From Flavonifractor sp052065355 (GTDB taxonomy: Bacteria > Bacillota > Clostridia > Oscillospirales > Oscillospiraceae): a stretch of 64,000 bases of DNA. The position numbers were made by a program, and so were the translations under genes. This document shows, one piece after another, positions 35,482 through 43,342 of the stretch (the stretch's first letter is position 1; every line of letters starts with the position of its first letter). The stretch is taken from assembly GCF_052065355.1 (NCBI RefSeq), contig NZ_JBQHUF010000007.1, forward strand, positions 83,173 through 147,172, written 5' to 3'. The notes beneath the pieces are model-generated. The model had not been told where the DNA came from, did no database searches, and was given only the letters and a program-made list of their open reading frames with translations.

Positions 35482-36831
35482 ATGGATATTATCCTTACCC
35501 CCTTTGTATGGCTGCTGAAGATCTTTTATGAGTTCTGCGGCAGCTACGGCCTGGCGCTGATCTTATTCGCGCTGGTGGTCAAGGTGGTGCTGTTCCCCCT
35601 GTCCTTGAAGGGCAAGCGCAGCATGATCCAGATGAACATGCTCCAGGGTCAGATGCAGAAGCTGCAGAAGCAGTACGGCAACAACCGGGAGCGCTACAAT
35701 GAGGAGGTCCAGAAGCTCTACGCCAAGGAGAAGGTCAACCCCATGGGTGGCTGCCTGTGGTCCTTCATCCCCCTCATCATCCTGATGGTCCTCTACCCCA
35801 TCATCCGTCAGCCCATCCACTACATGATGGGTGTCACCGACGGCGGCGTGCTCAACATTATCGCCGAGACGGTGAACTGGAGCTCCAACGCCCTGGATAT
35901 GGGCTGGATCAAGGAGGCCGCCGAGAGCTTTGCCGACACCGGCTACAACCAGCTCTATCTGGCCTCTCTCATTACCCCCGAGAACCTGGAGGCTGTCAAG
36001 GCCGCCGTTGGCGAGGCTGGCAGCCAGATCTTCTCCATCAACTTTGACTTCCTGGGCATCGTGGACCTGTCTCAGATCCCCCAGCTGAAGTTCTGGGAAG
36101 TGGAGCACGGCGGCTTTGCCCTGTTCCTGCTGCCGGTGATCTCCGCCGGCCTGAGTGTGCTGTTCTCCCTGATCTCCATGAAGACCAACGCGGTGAACCA
36201 GCAGAGCACCCAGACCAACTCCACCATGAAGTCCATGATGATCATCTCTCCCCTGATCTCTCTGTGGATCGGCTTCTCCATGCCGGCGGCCCTGTGTATT
36301 TACTGGATCGCCAACAGCCTGTTCTCCATGCTCCAGGAGTTCATCTGCGGCAAGCTGCTGAAGAAGGACTACGAAAAGGCCGCCCAGATGAAGGCCGAGC
36401 GCGAGCGTCTGGAGAAGGAAGAGGAGAAGGAGGAGCGCCGCCGCAAAGCGGAAGAGCGTGCCCGCCGCATCGAGGAAGAGAAGAAGAACAAGGGCAAGAA
36501 GAAGAAGGGCGAGAAGAAGTCCGACGACGACGACAAGATCCCCGGCGCGGTGAAGGAAGCCAGCCGTGTGGGTCTGCGCCAGTATGCCCGTGGCCGGGCT
36601 TACGATCCCTACCGCTACAGCGAGGACGGACCCACCGTCTACCCCGGCGAGGCACCCATTTTCGGCCGGAAGAGCGCGGAGGAGCCTCAGCAGGTAGCCG
36701 AGGAGGAGATCCCCGCTGTGGAGGCTCCTGTGGAGGAGACCGCCCCTGTGGCCGAGACCCCCGTGGAGGAGACTCCTGTGGAGGAGACCGTCCAGCCCGA
36801 TGCCTCCCCTGAGGAGGAAACCAAGGAATAA
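35482..36831 (+). CDS. yidC: YidC/OxaA membrane protein insertase with an extended acidic/Pro-rich tail
   Basis: A 449-residue insertase placing proteins into the cytoplasmic membrane. The five-helix YidC core runs from FEFCGSYGLALILFALVVKVVLFPL-type helix 1 to AALCIYWIANSLFSMLQEF at about 272-290. From about 295 the C-terminus is a long charged region: a Lys/Glu/Arg coiled segment, then a Pro/Val/Glu tail with repeats (PVEE-T, VAETPVEET). The basic part could contact ribosomes; the acidic repeats are not in B. subtilis SpoIIIJ. No lipoprotein signal is evident. Confidence 0.94.
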   Translation: MDIILTPFVWLLKIFYEFCGSYGLALILFALVVKVVLFPLSLKGKRSMIQMNMLQGQMQKLQKQYGNNRERYNEEVQKLYAKEKVNPMGGCLWSFIPLIILMVLYPIIRQPIHYMMGVTDGGVLNIIAETVNWSSNALDMGWIKEAAESFADTGYNQLYLASLITPENLEAVKAAVGEAGSQIFSINFDFLGIVDLSQIPQLKFWEVEHGGFALFLLPVISAGLSVLFSLISMKTNAVNQQSTQTNSTMKSMMIISPLISLWIGFSMPAALCIYWIANSLFSMLQEFICGKLLKKDYEKAAQMKAERERLEKEEEKEERRRKAEERARRIEEEKKNKGKKKKGEKKSDDDDKIPGAVKEASRVGLRQYARGRAYDPYRYSEDGPTVYPGEAPIFGRKSAEEPQQVAEEEIPAVEAPVEETAPVAETPVEETPVEETVQPDASPEEETKE

Positions 36832-36867
36832 CGGCTTTGCCGTGACGCATAAGGAGAGATACCCACT

Positions 36868-37644
36868 ATGCTGAAATGGATCGAAAGCACCGGCAAAAGC
36901 GAGGAGGCCGCTGTTGAGGCCGCCCTGCAGCAGCTGGGCATGGATCGGGATGAGGTGTCCGTGGAGATCCTGGAGCGGGCCAAGTCCGGATTTTTGGGGA
37001 TCGGCAGCTGTCCGGCCAAGGTGAAGGTCAGCTACGAGGCCCCTGACGAGGAGCCGGAGGAGGAAGTTGTCCCCACTCCCGCCCCTGTTGTGGAAAAACC
37101 CGCGGCTCCCGCCCCCACCCCCAAGGTGGAGGAGGCTGAGACCGCCCCTGTTGTCCCCACCGCCGCCCCTGTTGGTGGAGAGGACCGGAAGGCCGCCATT
37201 GAGAGCTTCCTCACCGGCCTGCTGGAGCACATGGGCGCCCAGGCCAAGCCTGAGATCAAGGTAGACGAGAACGGCACCTACCAGGTGGAGCTGGTTGGCC
37301 AGGATCTGGGCGGCCTCATCGGCCGCCGGGGCGAGACCCTGGACGCCATCCAGCAGCTCACCGGCTACGCCGTGAATCACGGCCAGTCCAAGCGTGTCCG
37401 CATCCATGTGGACGCCGAGGGCTACCGGGCCAAGCGGGAGGAATCCCTGGTCCGTCTGGCCCACAAGGTGGCGGGCAAGGTGGTAAAATACCGCCGCAAT
37501 GTGACCCTGGAACCTATGAACGCTTATGAGCGGCATGTGATCCACACCGCTCTCCAGGACACCCCCGACGTGACCACCTACTCCATCGGCACCGAGCCCA
37601 ACCGCCGCACGGTGGTGGCTTACAGCCGCGGCGAGCATCGCTGA
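36868..37644 (+). CDS. jag: RNA-binding protein Jag/KhpB (Jag-N, KH, R3H)
   Basis: A 258-residue protein. The Jag_N domain (1-50, KWIESTGKSEEAAVEAALQQLG, GFLGIGSCPAKVKV) is followed by a Pro/Ala/Val-rich linker (about 62-105), then a KH domain (GQDLGGLIGRRGETLDAIQQLTGYAVN) and a C-terminal R3H domain (LEPMNAYERHVIHTALQDTP...NRRTVVAYSR). It binds RNA and is linked to cell division and sporulation. It ends the rpmH operon. The linker resembles the low-complexity tails of ricT, yidC and the helicase. Confidence 0.96.
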   Translation: MLKWIESTGKSEEAAVEAALQQLGMDRDEVSVEILERAKSGFLGIGSCPAKVKVSYEAPDEEPEEEVVPTPAPVVEKPAAPAPTPKVEEAETAPVVPTAAPVGGEDRKAAIESFLTGLLEHMGAQAKPEIKVDENGTYQVELVGQDLGGLIGRRGETLDAIQQLTGYAVNHGQSKRVRIHVDAEGYRAKREESLVRLAHKVAGKVVKYRRNVTLEPMNAYERHVIHTALQDTPDVTTYSIGTEPNRRTVVAYSRGEHR

Positions 37645-37655
37645 AACAGAAAAGA

Positions 37656-37687
37656 GGACGTGCCCGTTTTGGGCACGTCCTTTTTTT
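37656..37687 (+). terminator. Terminator of the rpmH-jag operon
   Basis: A 10-bp perfect stem (37656-37665 with 37671-37680), a GTTTT loop and seven T. Confidence 0.92.
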
Positions 37688-37739
37688 CCACATCAGCAGG
37701 TCCCTTTGTGGAGAAAGAGGGCTGAAGGGATGCTTTTTC

Positions 37740-37768
37740 TTGCTTGAGCCGAAATAATTTGATATACT
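37740..37768 (+). promoter_or_regulatory. Promoter of the zinc-ribbon protein-aroK unit
   Basis: TTGCTT (37740-37745), a 17-base spacer, TATACT (37763-37768). Confidence 0.65.
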
Positions 37769-37812
37769 GACTCTGTATCGAAGCGCGGCTCGGGAGGAAG
37801 GAGAGGGAGCAG

Positions 37813-38673
37813 ATGCGGAAAGTACATTGTGCCGACTGCGGCAAAACCTACGACTATGATGTGGACGATTTTTGTCCCCGCTGCGGCAGCTTCAACCCGC
37901 CGCCGGACAGCGGCGCCACCCGCCTGGAGCAGGAGCTGCTCTCCCGGTTCCAGCGGCCTGGAACCAGCGGTCAAAAGCAGAACAAGACCGCGTCTTATTC
38001 CTACCACCCTACCTACGGCAGCGGCCCCGACCTGAAGCGGGGCCGGACGCATACCGCCAGCATTAAAAGCTGTGATGCCTGCGGTCCCGAAAAGAAGAAG
38101 AAAAAAAGCGGTATCAAGACACTGGTGATCCTTTTGGTGATCCTGGGCATCCTCTTTGTGGGCGCACCTCTGGTGGAAGCCCTGGTGGAGGAGATCATGG
38201 ATACCGTCACCGACCTGTCCTACTCCTTCAGCGAACCGGAGCCTGTCTGGGAGGTGGAGGAGCCCACTTATGCCGACGGCTGGTATGAGAGCTATGATAC
38301 CGCTACCCTCTCCAACGGCCAGCAGGTATCGATAGGCGACGGCTGGGAGCCCTGGCTGCCCGAAGAGGTCCTGGAGCAGCATCCAGGCACCCGCTGTGTG
38401 GCGGTGGGCCTGTGGGTTCTGGGGGAACCGGGAGAGGATTATCTGCCCGTAGCCCTGATGGCGGAGGACGGCACCAGCTATTTGCCTGAGGAACTGCCTC
38501 CCGAAGTGGAGGAGGAGTGCGGTCTGGACAGCGTTTCCCTGGCCGATGGCACGGCAAATGAGGAGATTTTCGGCTACAGCTTCTACTTCCTGCCGGAGGA
38601 CGCGGCGGATCAACCCATGACGGCTGTCATTATGGACGAGGAGAATGTATACTTCGCCATCAGCGTGGAATAG
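37813..38673 (+). CDS. Zinc-ribbon membrane protein of unknown function
   Basis: A 286-residue protein with an N-terminal zinc ribbon (HCADCGKTYDYDVDDFCPRCGSFN, CxxC...CxxC). A linker contains a second CDAC, and one transmembrane helix spans about 101-121 after a KKKKKS stop-transfer-like stretch. The external, acidic domain of about 150 residues (YADGWYESYDTATLSNGQQVSIGDGW...) has no family I recognise. The topology suggests a cytosolic metal sensor tethered to an exported domain. It is followed closely by aroK. Confidence 0.8.
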   Translation: MRKVHCADCGKTYDYDVDDFCPRCGSFNPPPDSGATRLEQELLSRFQRPGTSGQKQNKTASYSYHPTYGSGPDLKRGRTHTASIKSCDACGPEKKKKKSGIKTLVILLVILGILFVGAPLVEALVEEIMDTVTDLSYSFSEPEPVWEVEEPTYADGWYESYDTATLSNGQQVSIGDGWEPWLPEEVLEQHPGTRCVAVGLWVLGEPGEDYLPVALMAEDGTSYLPEELPPEVEEECGLDSVSLADGTANEEIFGYSFYFLPEDAADQPMTAVIMDEENVYFAISVE

Positions 38674-38696
38674 GAGGAATTACTCTGCAAGATAAT

Positions 38697-39182
38697 GTGA
38701 CCCTGATCGGCATGCCCGGCTCAGGTAAGAGCACCGTAGGCGTGCTGCTGGCCAAGGCCCTGGGCTATCAATTCATCGACACCGACCTGGTACTCCAGCG
38801 GCGGGAGGGCGCCCTTTTACAGGACATCCTGGACAACCGGGGTGTGGAGGCCTTCCTGGACGCGGAGGAGGCGGCTATCAAAGACCTGACCTGCGTCAAG
38901 TCGGTGATCGCCCCCGGCGGCAGTGTGGTGTGCCGTTCCGGCGGCATGGCCCGGCTGAAGGAGCTGGGTCCGGTGGTCTATCTCCATGTGCCCCTGGAGG
39001 AACTGATCCGGCGAGTGGATAACATCACCACCCGAGGCATCGCCATGGCGCCCGGCCAGACCCTGGCCGACGTATACGCCCAGCGGGAGCCCCTGTACCG
39101 GCAGTACGCCGACGTGACGGTGGAAGTGGCTCCCGGCGCCGGTCTGGAGGAGACGGTGGCGGCGGTACTGGCCCTCTTGTAA
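38697..39182 (+). CDS. aroK: Shikimate kinase
   Basis: A 161-residue (from GTG) kinase of the NMP-kinase fold, phosphorylating shikimate in chorismate synthesis. P-loop GMPGSGKST is at residues 5-13; the shikimate-binding DTD follows (FIDTDLVLQ), and GGSVVCR is typical. The annotated GTG lies about 19 bases from GGAGG. A CTG at 38685 in the same frame has the right spacing (seven bases) and gives an N-terminus (QDNVTLIGMPG) closer to the family, so it may be the true start. Confidence 0.93.
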   Translation: MTLIGMPGSGKSTVGVLLAKALGYQFIDTDLVLQRREGALLQDILDNRGVEAFLDAEEAAIKDLTCVKSVIAPGGSVVCRSGGMARLKELGPVVYLHVPLEELIRRVDNITTRGIAMAPGQTLADVYAQREPLYRQYADVTVEVAPGAGLEETVAAVLALL

Positions 39183-39300
39183 TTTTTAAAATCCGTGGTA
39201 TACTAAAAGACGATTGTATAACGGTACGCACGCTGCCCGCTGGCTTTCCGGCGGGCTTCATCGTGTTTATCCCTGCCACCGCGCGGCAGGTGATTTTTTC
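39177..39300 (+). promoter_or_regulatory. Promoter and hairpin leader of the DEAD-box helicase gene
   Basis: TTGTAA (39177-39182), 16 bases, TATACT (39199-39204). The leader to the ATG is about 135 bases and has GCCCGC/GCGGGC (39235-39256) and CCTGCC/GGCAGG near 39272-39290, the second followed by a T run like a terminator. Premature termination in the leader is possible. Confidence 0.45.
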
Positions 39301-39347
39301 CATCGCCCCCGGCGCGGAAGGGGCGAACAACGAAAGGAACGAACCAC

Positions 39348-41141
39348 ATGACATTCCAGCAACTCGGCCTGAAGGCGTCCATCCTGAAGGCGCTGGCCGA
39401 ACAGGGGTATGAGCGCCCCTCCCCCATTCAGGAAAAGGCTATCCCCCCCGCCCTGGCTGGCAAGGACGTGCTGGGCTGTGCCCAGACCGGCACCGGCAAG
39501 ACCTGCGCCTTCGCCTCCCCTATTCTCCAGCGGCTGGCGGCGGAGCAGGTGAAGGGCCGGCCCATCCGTGCCCTTATCCTCACGCCCACCCGGGAGCTGG
39601 CCCTCCAGATTCAGGAGAGCTTTGAAGCTTACGGCAAGTATCTTCCCCTTCGCTCCGCCGTTATCTTCGGCGGCGTGGGTCAGAATCCCCAGGTGGAACA
39701 GCTGAAAAAGGGTGTGGATATCCTGGTGGCCACCCCTGGGCGCCTGGGCGACCTGTATAACCAGAAATTTGTGGACCTGACGAAGCTGGAGATCTTCGTG
39801 CTGGACGAGGCCGACCGGATGCTGGACATGGGCTTTATCCACGACGTGCGCCGCATTCTGGGCTGGCTGCCCAAGAAAAAGCAGACCCTCTTCTTCTCCG
39901 CTACCATGCCCCCGGAGGTCCAGGGTCTGGTGGACTCCCTGCTGGTGAATCCGGTGAAGGTAGCAGTGGACCCGGTGTCCTCCCCTGTGGAGGTCATCGA
40001 CCAGAAGCTGTATTATGTGGACCGGGGCAACAAGACCAAACTGCTCTCCTCCCTGATCCAGCAGCCCGGGGTGAAAAACGCCCTGGTGTTTACCCGCACC
40101 AAGCACGGGGCCAATAAGGTGGCCGGGGACCTGGTGAAGGCGGGCATTTCCGCCGCCGCCATCCACGGCAACAAGAGCCAGACCGCCCGGCAGCAGGCCC
40201 TGGCCGACTTCAAGAGCGGGGCTGTGAAGGCCCTGGTGGCTACTGATATCGCCGCCCGGGGTCTGGATATCGAGGAGCTGAGCCACGTCTTTAACTACAA
40301 CCTGCCCGACGTGCCCGAGACCTACGTCCACCGCATCGGCCGTACCGGCCGTGCGGGCCACGGCGGCACTGCCATCTCCTTCTGCGACATCAACGAGAAG
40401 GACGAGCTGAAGGGCATTGAAAAGCTGCTGGGCAAGGCCATCCCGGTGGTGGCCGACCACCCCTGGCCCATGGAGGTACTGGAGCCTCTGCCCAAGGATA
40501 AGAAGGGCCGGGTAGTCAACCCCGAGGACGCCGAAGCCCGGGCCGCTGCCAAGGAGAAGCGCCGTCAGCGGGATGCGGCCAACAAGGCCGCCGCCGAGGC
40601 CAAAAAGGCAGCCAAAGCAGCTAAAAAGGCGGAGATTTCCACACCTGCTCCCGCTCCGGTGGAAAAAGTCCAGCCGGAGAAAAAGAAACCCAAGCGTGGC
40701 GTGCGCAACAGCAAGACCCTGGAGCAGGCCCTCACCGCTACCGCGCCCGCTCACCCCATCGCGCCCGAGCCGGAATATACGGACTTTTATAAGCCGAATC
40801 CCCTGGCCAGCGATACCATCATGGACGCTACCGCCCGGCTGCTGGCTCCCCGCCGGCCTCTCCGGCAGCCTCCCCGCCCGGCAGCGGTGGAGGAAGCGGC
40901 TCCCGCAGCTCCGGAGAAAAAGAAGCGCCGCCGGAAAAAGAAGCCCGCTGCCAAAGCGGCCCCTGCCGCCCCCGCTCCGGAGGTCAAGCAGGAGCCCGCT
41001 CCCAAGCCCGCTCCCCAGCGGAAGAAGGAGCGGCGGGACCGGGGTCCCCGGCGGCCTATGGAGCCCATCTTCCGCAGCCATCAGAAGGACTCCACCGAAC
41101 AGCCCAGCCTGATGAAGCCCTATTACCTCAGCGACGATTAA
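39348..41141 (+). CDS. DEAD-box RNA helicase with long basic Ala/Pro tail
   Basis: A 597-residue ATP-dependent RNA helicase. Q motif near 25-33, P-loop AQTGTGKT at 45-52, PTRELALQ, DEAD at 153-156, FSATMP, and the second RecA domain with ATDIAARGLDIEE and HRIGRTGR. It probably remodels ribosomal or structured mRNA (CshA/RhlE-like). Beyond about residue 385 is a 210-residue tail rich in Ala, Lys, Arg, Pro and Glu with KKKRRRKKKP patches. A leader with hairpins and a terminator-like stem precedes it. Confidence 0.92.
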   Translation: MTFQQLGLKASILKALAEQGYERPSPIQEKAIPPALAGKDVLGCAQTGTGKTCAFASPILQRLAAEQVKGRPIRALILTPTRELALQIQESFEAYGKYLPLRSAVIFGGVGQNPQVEQLKKGVDILVATPGRLGDLYNQKFVDLTKLEIFVLDEADRMLDMGFIHDVRRILGWLPKKKQTLFFSATMPPEVQGLVDSLLVNPVKVAVDPVSSPVEVIDQKLYYVDRGNKTKLLSSLIQQPGVKNALVFTRTKHGANKVAGDLVKAGISAAAIHGNKSQTARQQALADFKSGAVKALVATDIAARGLDIEELSHVFNYNLPDVPETYVHRIGRTGRAGHGGTAISFCDINEKDELKGIEKLLGKAIPVVADHPWPMEVLEPLPKDKKGRVVNPEDAEARAAAKEKRRQRDAANKAAAEAKKAAKAAKKAEISTPAPAPVEKVQPEKKKPKRGVRNSKTLEQALTATAPAHPIAPEPEYTDFYKPNPLASDTIMDATARLLAPRRPLRQPPRPAAVEEAAPAAPEKKKRRRKKKPAAKAAPAAPAPEVKQEPAPKPAPQRKKERRDRGPRRPMEPIFRSHQKDSTEQPSLMKPYYLSDD

Positions 41142-41145
41142 GCCC

Positions 41146-41178
41146 GCGGGCGGCCTTGTTGGCCGCCCGCTTTTTTTT
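41146..41178 (+). terminator. Terminator of the DEAD-box helicase gene
   Basis: A 10-bp stem (41146-41155 with 41161-41170), loop TTGTT, eight T. Confidence 0.92.
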
Positions 41179-41188
41179 GTTCAACTTA

Positions 41189-41227
41189 GAACAAATGTTT
41201 GCGTTTTACGGACAGCTATGGTATACT
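41189..41227 (+). promoter_or_regulatory. lexA promoter with LexA (SOS) box
   Basis: GAACAAATGTTTG (41189-41201) closely matches the Gram-positive SOS box (CGAACRNRYGTTYG-type). It overlaps the -35 TTGCGT (41199-41204), 17 bases from TATACT (41222-41227). LexA binding here should repress its own operon. Confidence 0.85.
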
Positions 41228-41262
41228 CAGGCTGGATAAGCATAAAAAAAGGAGGGTCTGCC

Positions 41263-41874
41263 ATGAAGGCGCTCACCCCGAAGCAGCAGCAGATCTATGA
41301 CTATATCGTCTCCTTTTCCGAGGAGCACGGCTATCCCCCCTCCGTCCGGGAGATTGGAGAGTACGTAGGCTTAAAGTCCCCCTCCACCGTCCACTTCCAC
41401 CTGAAGGGGCTGGAAACCGCAGGGCTGATCACCAAGGCCGAGGGAAAGACCCGGGCCATTACGGTGAGCGCCGCCCATTCCGCTCCCGCCCAGCCGGAGC
41501 CGCCCCGGGACAAGATCCCGGTGGTGGGCAACGTGGCCGCCGGGTCCCCCATCCTGGCCCAGGAGTGCGTGGAGGATTACCTGACCTTTGAAACCGGAGG
41601 CCGTGAGGGAGAGTATTTTGCCCTCCAGGTCCGGGGAGAATCTATGAAGTACGCCGGCATCCTGCCTGGTGACTTTGTGGTGGTCCACCAGCAGAGCGAC
41701 GCCCATAACGGGGAGATCGTGGTGGCCCTCTTTGAGGATGAGGCCACGGTAAAGACCCTCCGCCGAAAGGACGGCCACACCTGGCTCATGCCGGAGAACC
41801 CGGACTATGAGCCCATCGACGGCGACGGCTGTACCATTCTGGGCAAGGTCACCGCTGTGGTGCGGAAGTATTGA
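41263..41874 (+). CDS. lexA: SOS repressor LexA
   Basis: A 203-residue repressor with an N-terminal winged helix (TPKQQQIYDYIVSFSEEHGYPPSVREIGEYVGLKS) and a C-terminal S24 latent protease. The self-cleavage site is A93-G94 in VAAGSP, and the catalytic dyad is S127 (GESM) and K164 (ATVKTL). DNA damage and RecA filaments trigger cleavage. ATG 41263 follows AAGGAGGG. Upstream LexA box gives autorepression. It heads an operon with ogt, a small membrane protein and xth. Confidence 0.97.
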   Translation: MKALTPKQQQIYDYIVSFSEEHGYPPSVREIGEYVGLKSPSTVHFHLKGLETAGLITKAEGKTRAITVSAAHSAPAQPEPPRDKIPVVGNVAAGSPILAQECVEDYLTFETGGREGEYFALQVRGESMKYAGILPGDFVVVHQQSDAHNGEIVVALFEDEATVKTLRRKDGHTWLMPENPDYEPIDGDGCTILGKVTAVVRKY

Positions 41875-41878
41875 ACCC

Positions 41879-42334
41879 ATGAACCGTATTGTCTTTGACA
41901 CGCCTGTGGGGCCCATGGCCCTGGAGTGCCAGGGGGAATATCTTACCGCCCTGTACCTTCCCCATCACCACATGGCTCCGTCAGGGATGGAGACCCCTCT
42001 GCTGGAGCGGGGACGGATGGAGCTGGCGGAATATTTCCAGGGAAAGCGGCGGGAATTTGACCTGCCCCTTGCCCCGAAAGGTACTCCCTTTCAGCAGAAG
42101 GTGTGGAGCGAGCTGGCCAAGGTCCCCTACGGCACCGTTGTGACCTATGGGGAGCTGGCCGCCCGGGTGGGCAGCCCCAAGGCCTGCCGGGCGGTGGGCC
42201 AGGCAAATCACAACAATCCTTTGCCTATTTTTCTCCCCTGCCATCGGGTGGTGGGAGCAAAAGGTGCCCTTACCGGCTATGCCGGAGGGCTGGAACTGAA
42301 GCAATGGCTGTTACGACTGGAGGGTGTGGGATGA
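41879..42334 (+). CDS. ogt: Methylated-DNA-[protein]-cysteine S-methyltransferase
   Basis: A 151-residue suicide protein that removes O6-alkyl groups from guanine. The acceptor Cys is C121 in PCHRVVG, with the upstream helix VPYGTVVTYGELA and arginine finger R104 (ACRAVGQANHNNP). It starts four bases after the lexA stop and its stop overlaps the next ATG, so it is in the LexA operon and should be damage-inducible. The N-terminal domain is short, as in Ogt of gut Clostridia. Confidence 0.93.
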   Translation: MNRIVFDTPVGPMALECQGEYLTALYLPHHHMAPSGMETPLLERGRMELAEYFQGKRREFDLPLAPKGTPFQQKVWSELAKVPYGTVVTYGELAARVGSPKACRAVGQANHNNPLPIFLPCHRVVGAKGALTGYAGGLELKQWLLRLEGVG

Positions 42335-42570
42335 AAAAGCTGCTGTCCGCCGCCGACGCCTATATCGCCAAGATGAACTGGAAGGACATGGCCCTGGTCA
42401 AACTGTGCCTGTGTGCCGTGGGGATGCTTCTGGGCCTGGCCGCACCGAAAAGAGCGCGGAAATGGGTGGCCCTGGGGGCTGGACTGGTCTTTCTGGCCAC
42501 CTATGTGCCCCTGATGTTAAAATTCCTCCCCCACCTCATAGGCTGGGGGAATGAGGAGAACAACGGATGA
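42331..42570 (+). CDS. Small two-helix membrane protein in the lexA operon
   Basis: A 79-residue protein with two hydrophobic segments (about 22-40 and 47-63) and a KRARK loop. Similar short proteins in Clostridia are sometimes labelled 'permease of phosphate ABC transporter', a label without support here. It overlaps ogt and xth by four bases on both sides (ATGA), so it is fully embedded in the repair operon. Function unknown. Confidence 0.8.
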   Translation: MKKLLSAADAYIAKMNWKDMALVKLCLCAVGMLLGLAAPKRARKWVALGAGLVFLATYVPLMLKFLPHLIGWGNEENNG

Positions 42571-43319
42571 AACTGATCACCTGGAACGTTAACGGCCTGC
42601 GGGCCTGCCTGAATAAGGGCTTCCTGGAGTTTTTCCACAATATTGACGCCGATGTGGTGTGTCTCCAGGAGACCAAGCTCCAGCCCCACCAGATCGAACT
42701 GGAGCTGCCCGGCTATGAGATTTTTTGGAATAGCGCCGAGAAAAAGGGTTACTCCGGCACGGCGGTGTTTACCCGGGTCAAGCCTCTCAGCGTGACCTAC
42801 GGCCTGGGCATCCCGGAGCACGACACCGAGGGCCGGGTCATCACCGTGGAATTTGAGGATTTTTATCTGGTGTGCTGCTACACCCCCAACGCCCAGAATG
42901 AGCTGGCCCGCATCGACTACCGCATGCGGTGGGAGGACGATTTTCGGGCCTACCTCATGGAGCTGGACAAGAAAAAGCCGGTGGTGCTGTGCGGGGACCT
43001 GAACGTGGCCCACGAGGAGATTGACCTGAAAAATCCCAAGTCCAACCGGGGCAACGCGGGCTTCTCCGACCAGGAGCGGGAGAAAATGACAGAGCTTCTG
43101 TCCAGCGGCTTTGCTGACAGCTTCCGTGCCCTCTATCCTGACAAGGAGGGGGCTTATACCTGGTGGAGCTACCGGTTTAACGCCCGGAAGAACAACGCGG
43201 GATGGCGCATCGACTACTTCATCGTGTCTGACCGGCTGCTTCCCCGGGTGGAGGACCAGATTATCCATGCCGAAACCACCGGCAGCGACCACTGCCCGGT
43301 GGAGCTGATTTTGAAGTAA
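42567..43319 (+). CDS. xth: Exodeoxyribonuclease III / AP endonuclease
   Basis: A 250-residue endonuclease cutting at abasic sites in base-excision repair. The catalytic motifs are LITWNVNGLRAC (Asn), LQETKLQ (Glu), GDLNVAHEEIDL (Asp, Asn), RIDYFIVS and SDHCPVEL (Asp-His). Complete length. It is coupled to the small membrane protein upstream and belongs to the LexA operon. Confidence 0.96.
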   Translation: MKLITWNVNGLRACLNKGFLEFFHNIDADVVCLQETKLQPHQIELELPGYEIFWNSAEKKGYSGTAVFTRVKPLSVTYGLGIPEHDTEGRVITVEFEDFYLVCCYTPNAQNELARIDYRMRWEDDFRAYLMELDKKKPVVLCGDLNVAHEEIDLKNPKSNRGNAGFSDQEREKMTELLSSGFADSFRALYPDKEGAYTWWSYRFNARKNNAGWRIDYFIVSDRLLPRVEDQIIHAETTGSDHCPVELILK

Positions 43320-43342
43320 GAAGGAAAGGAATGTGACGGAGG

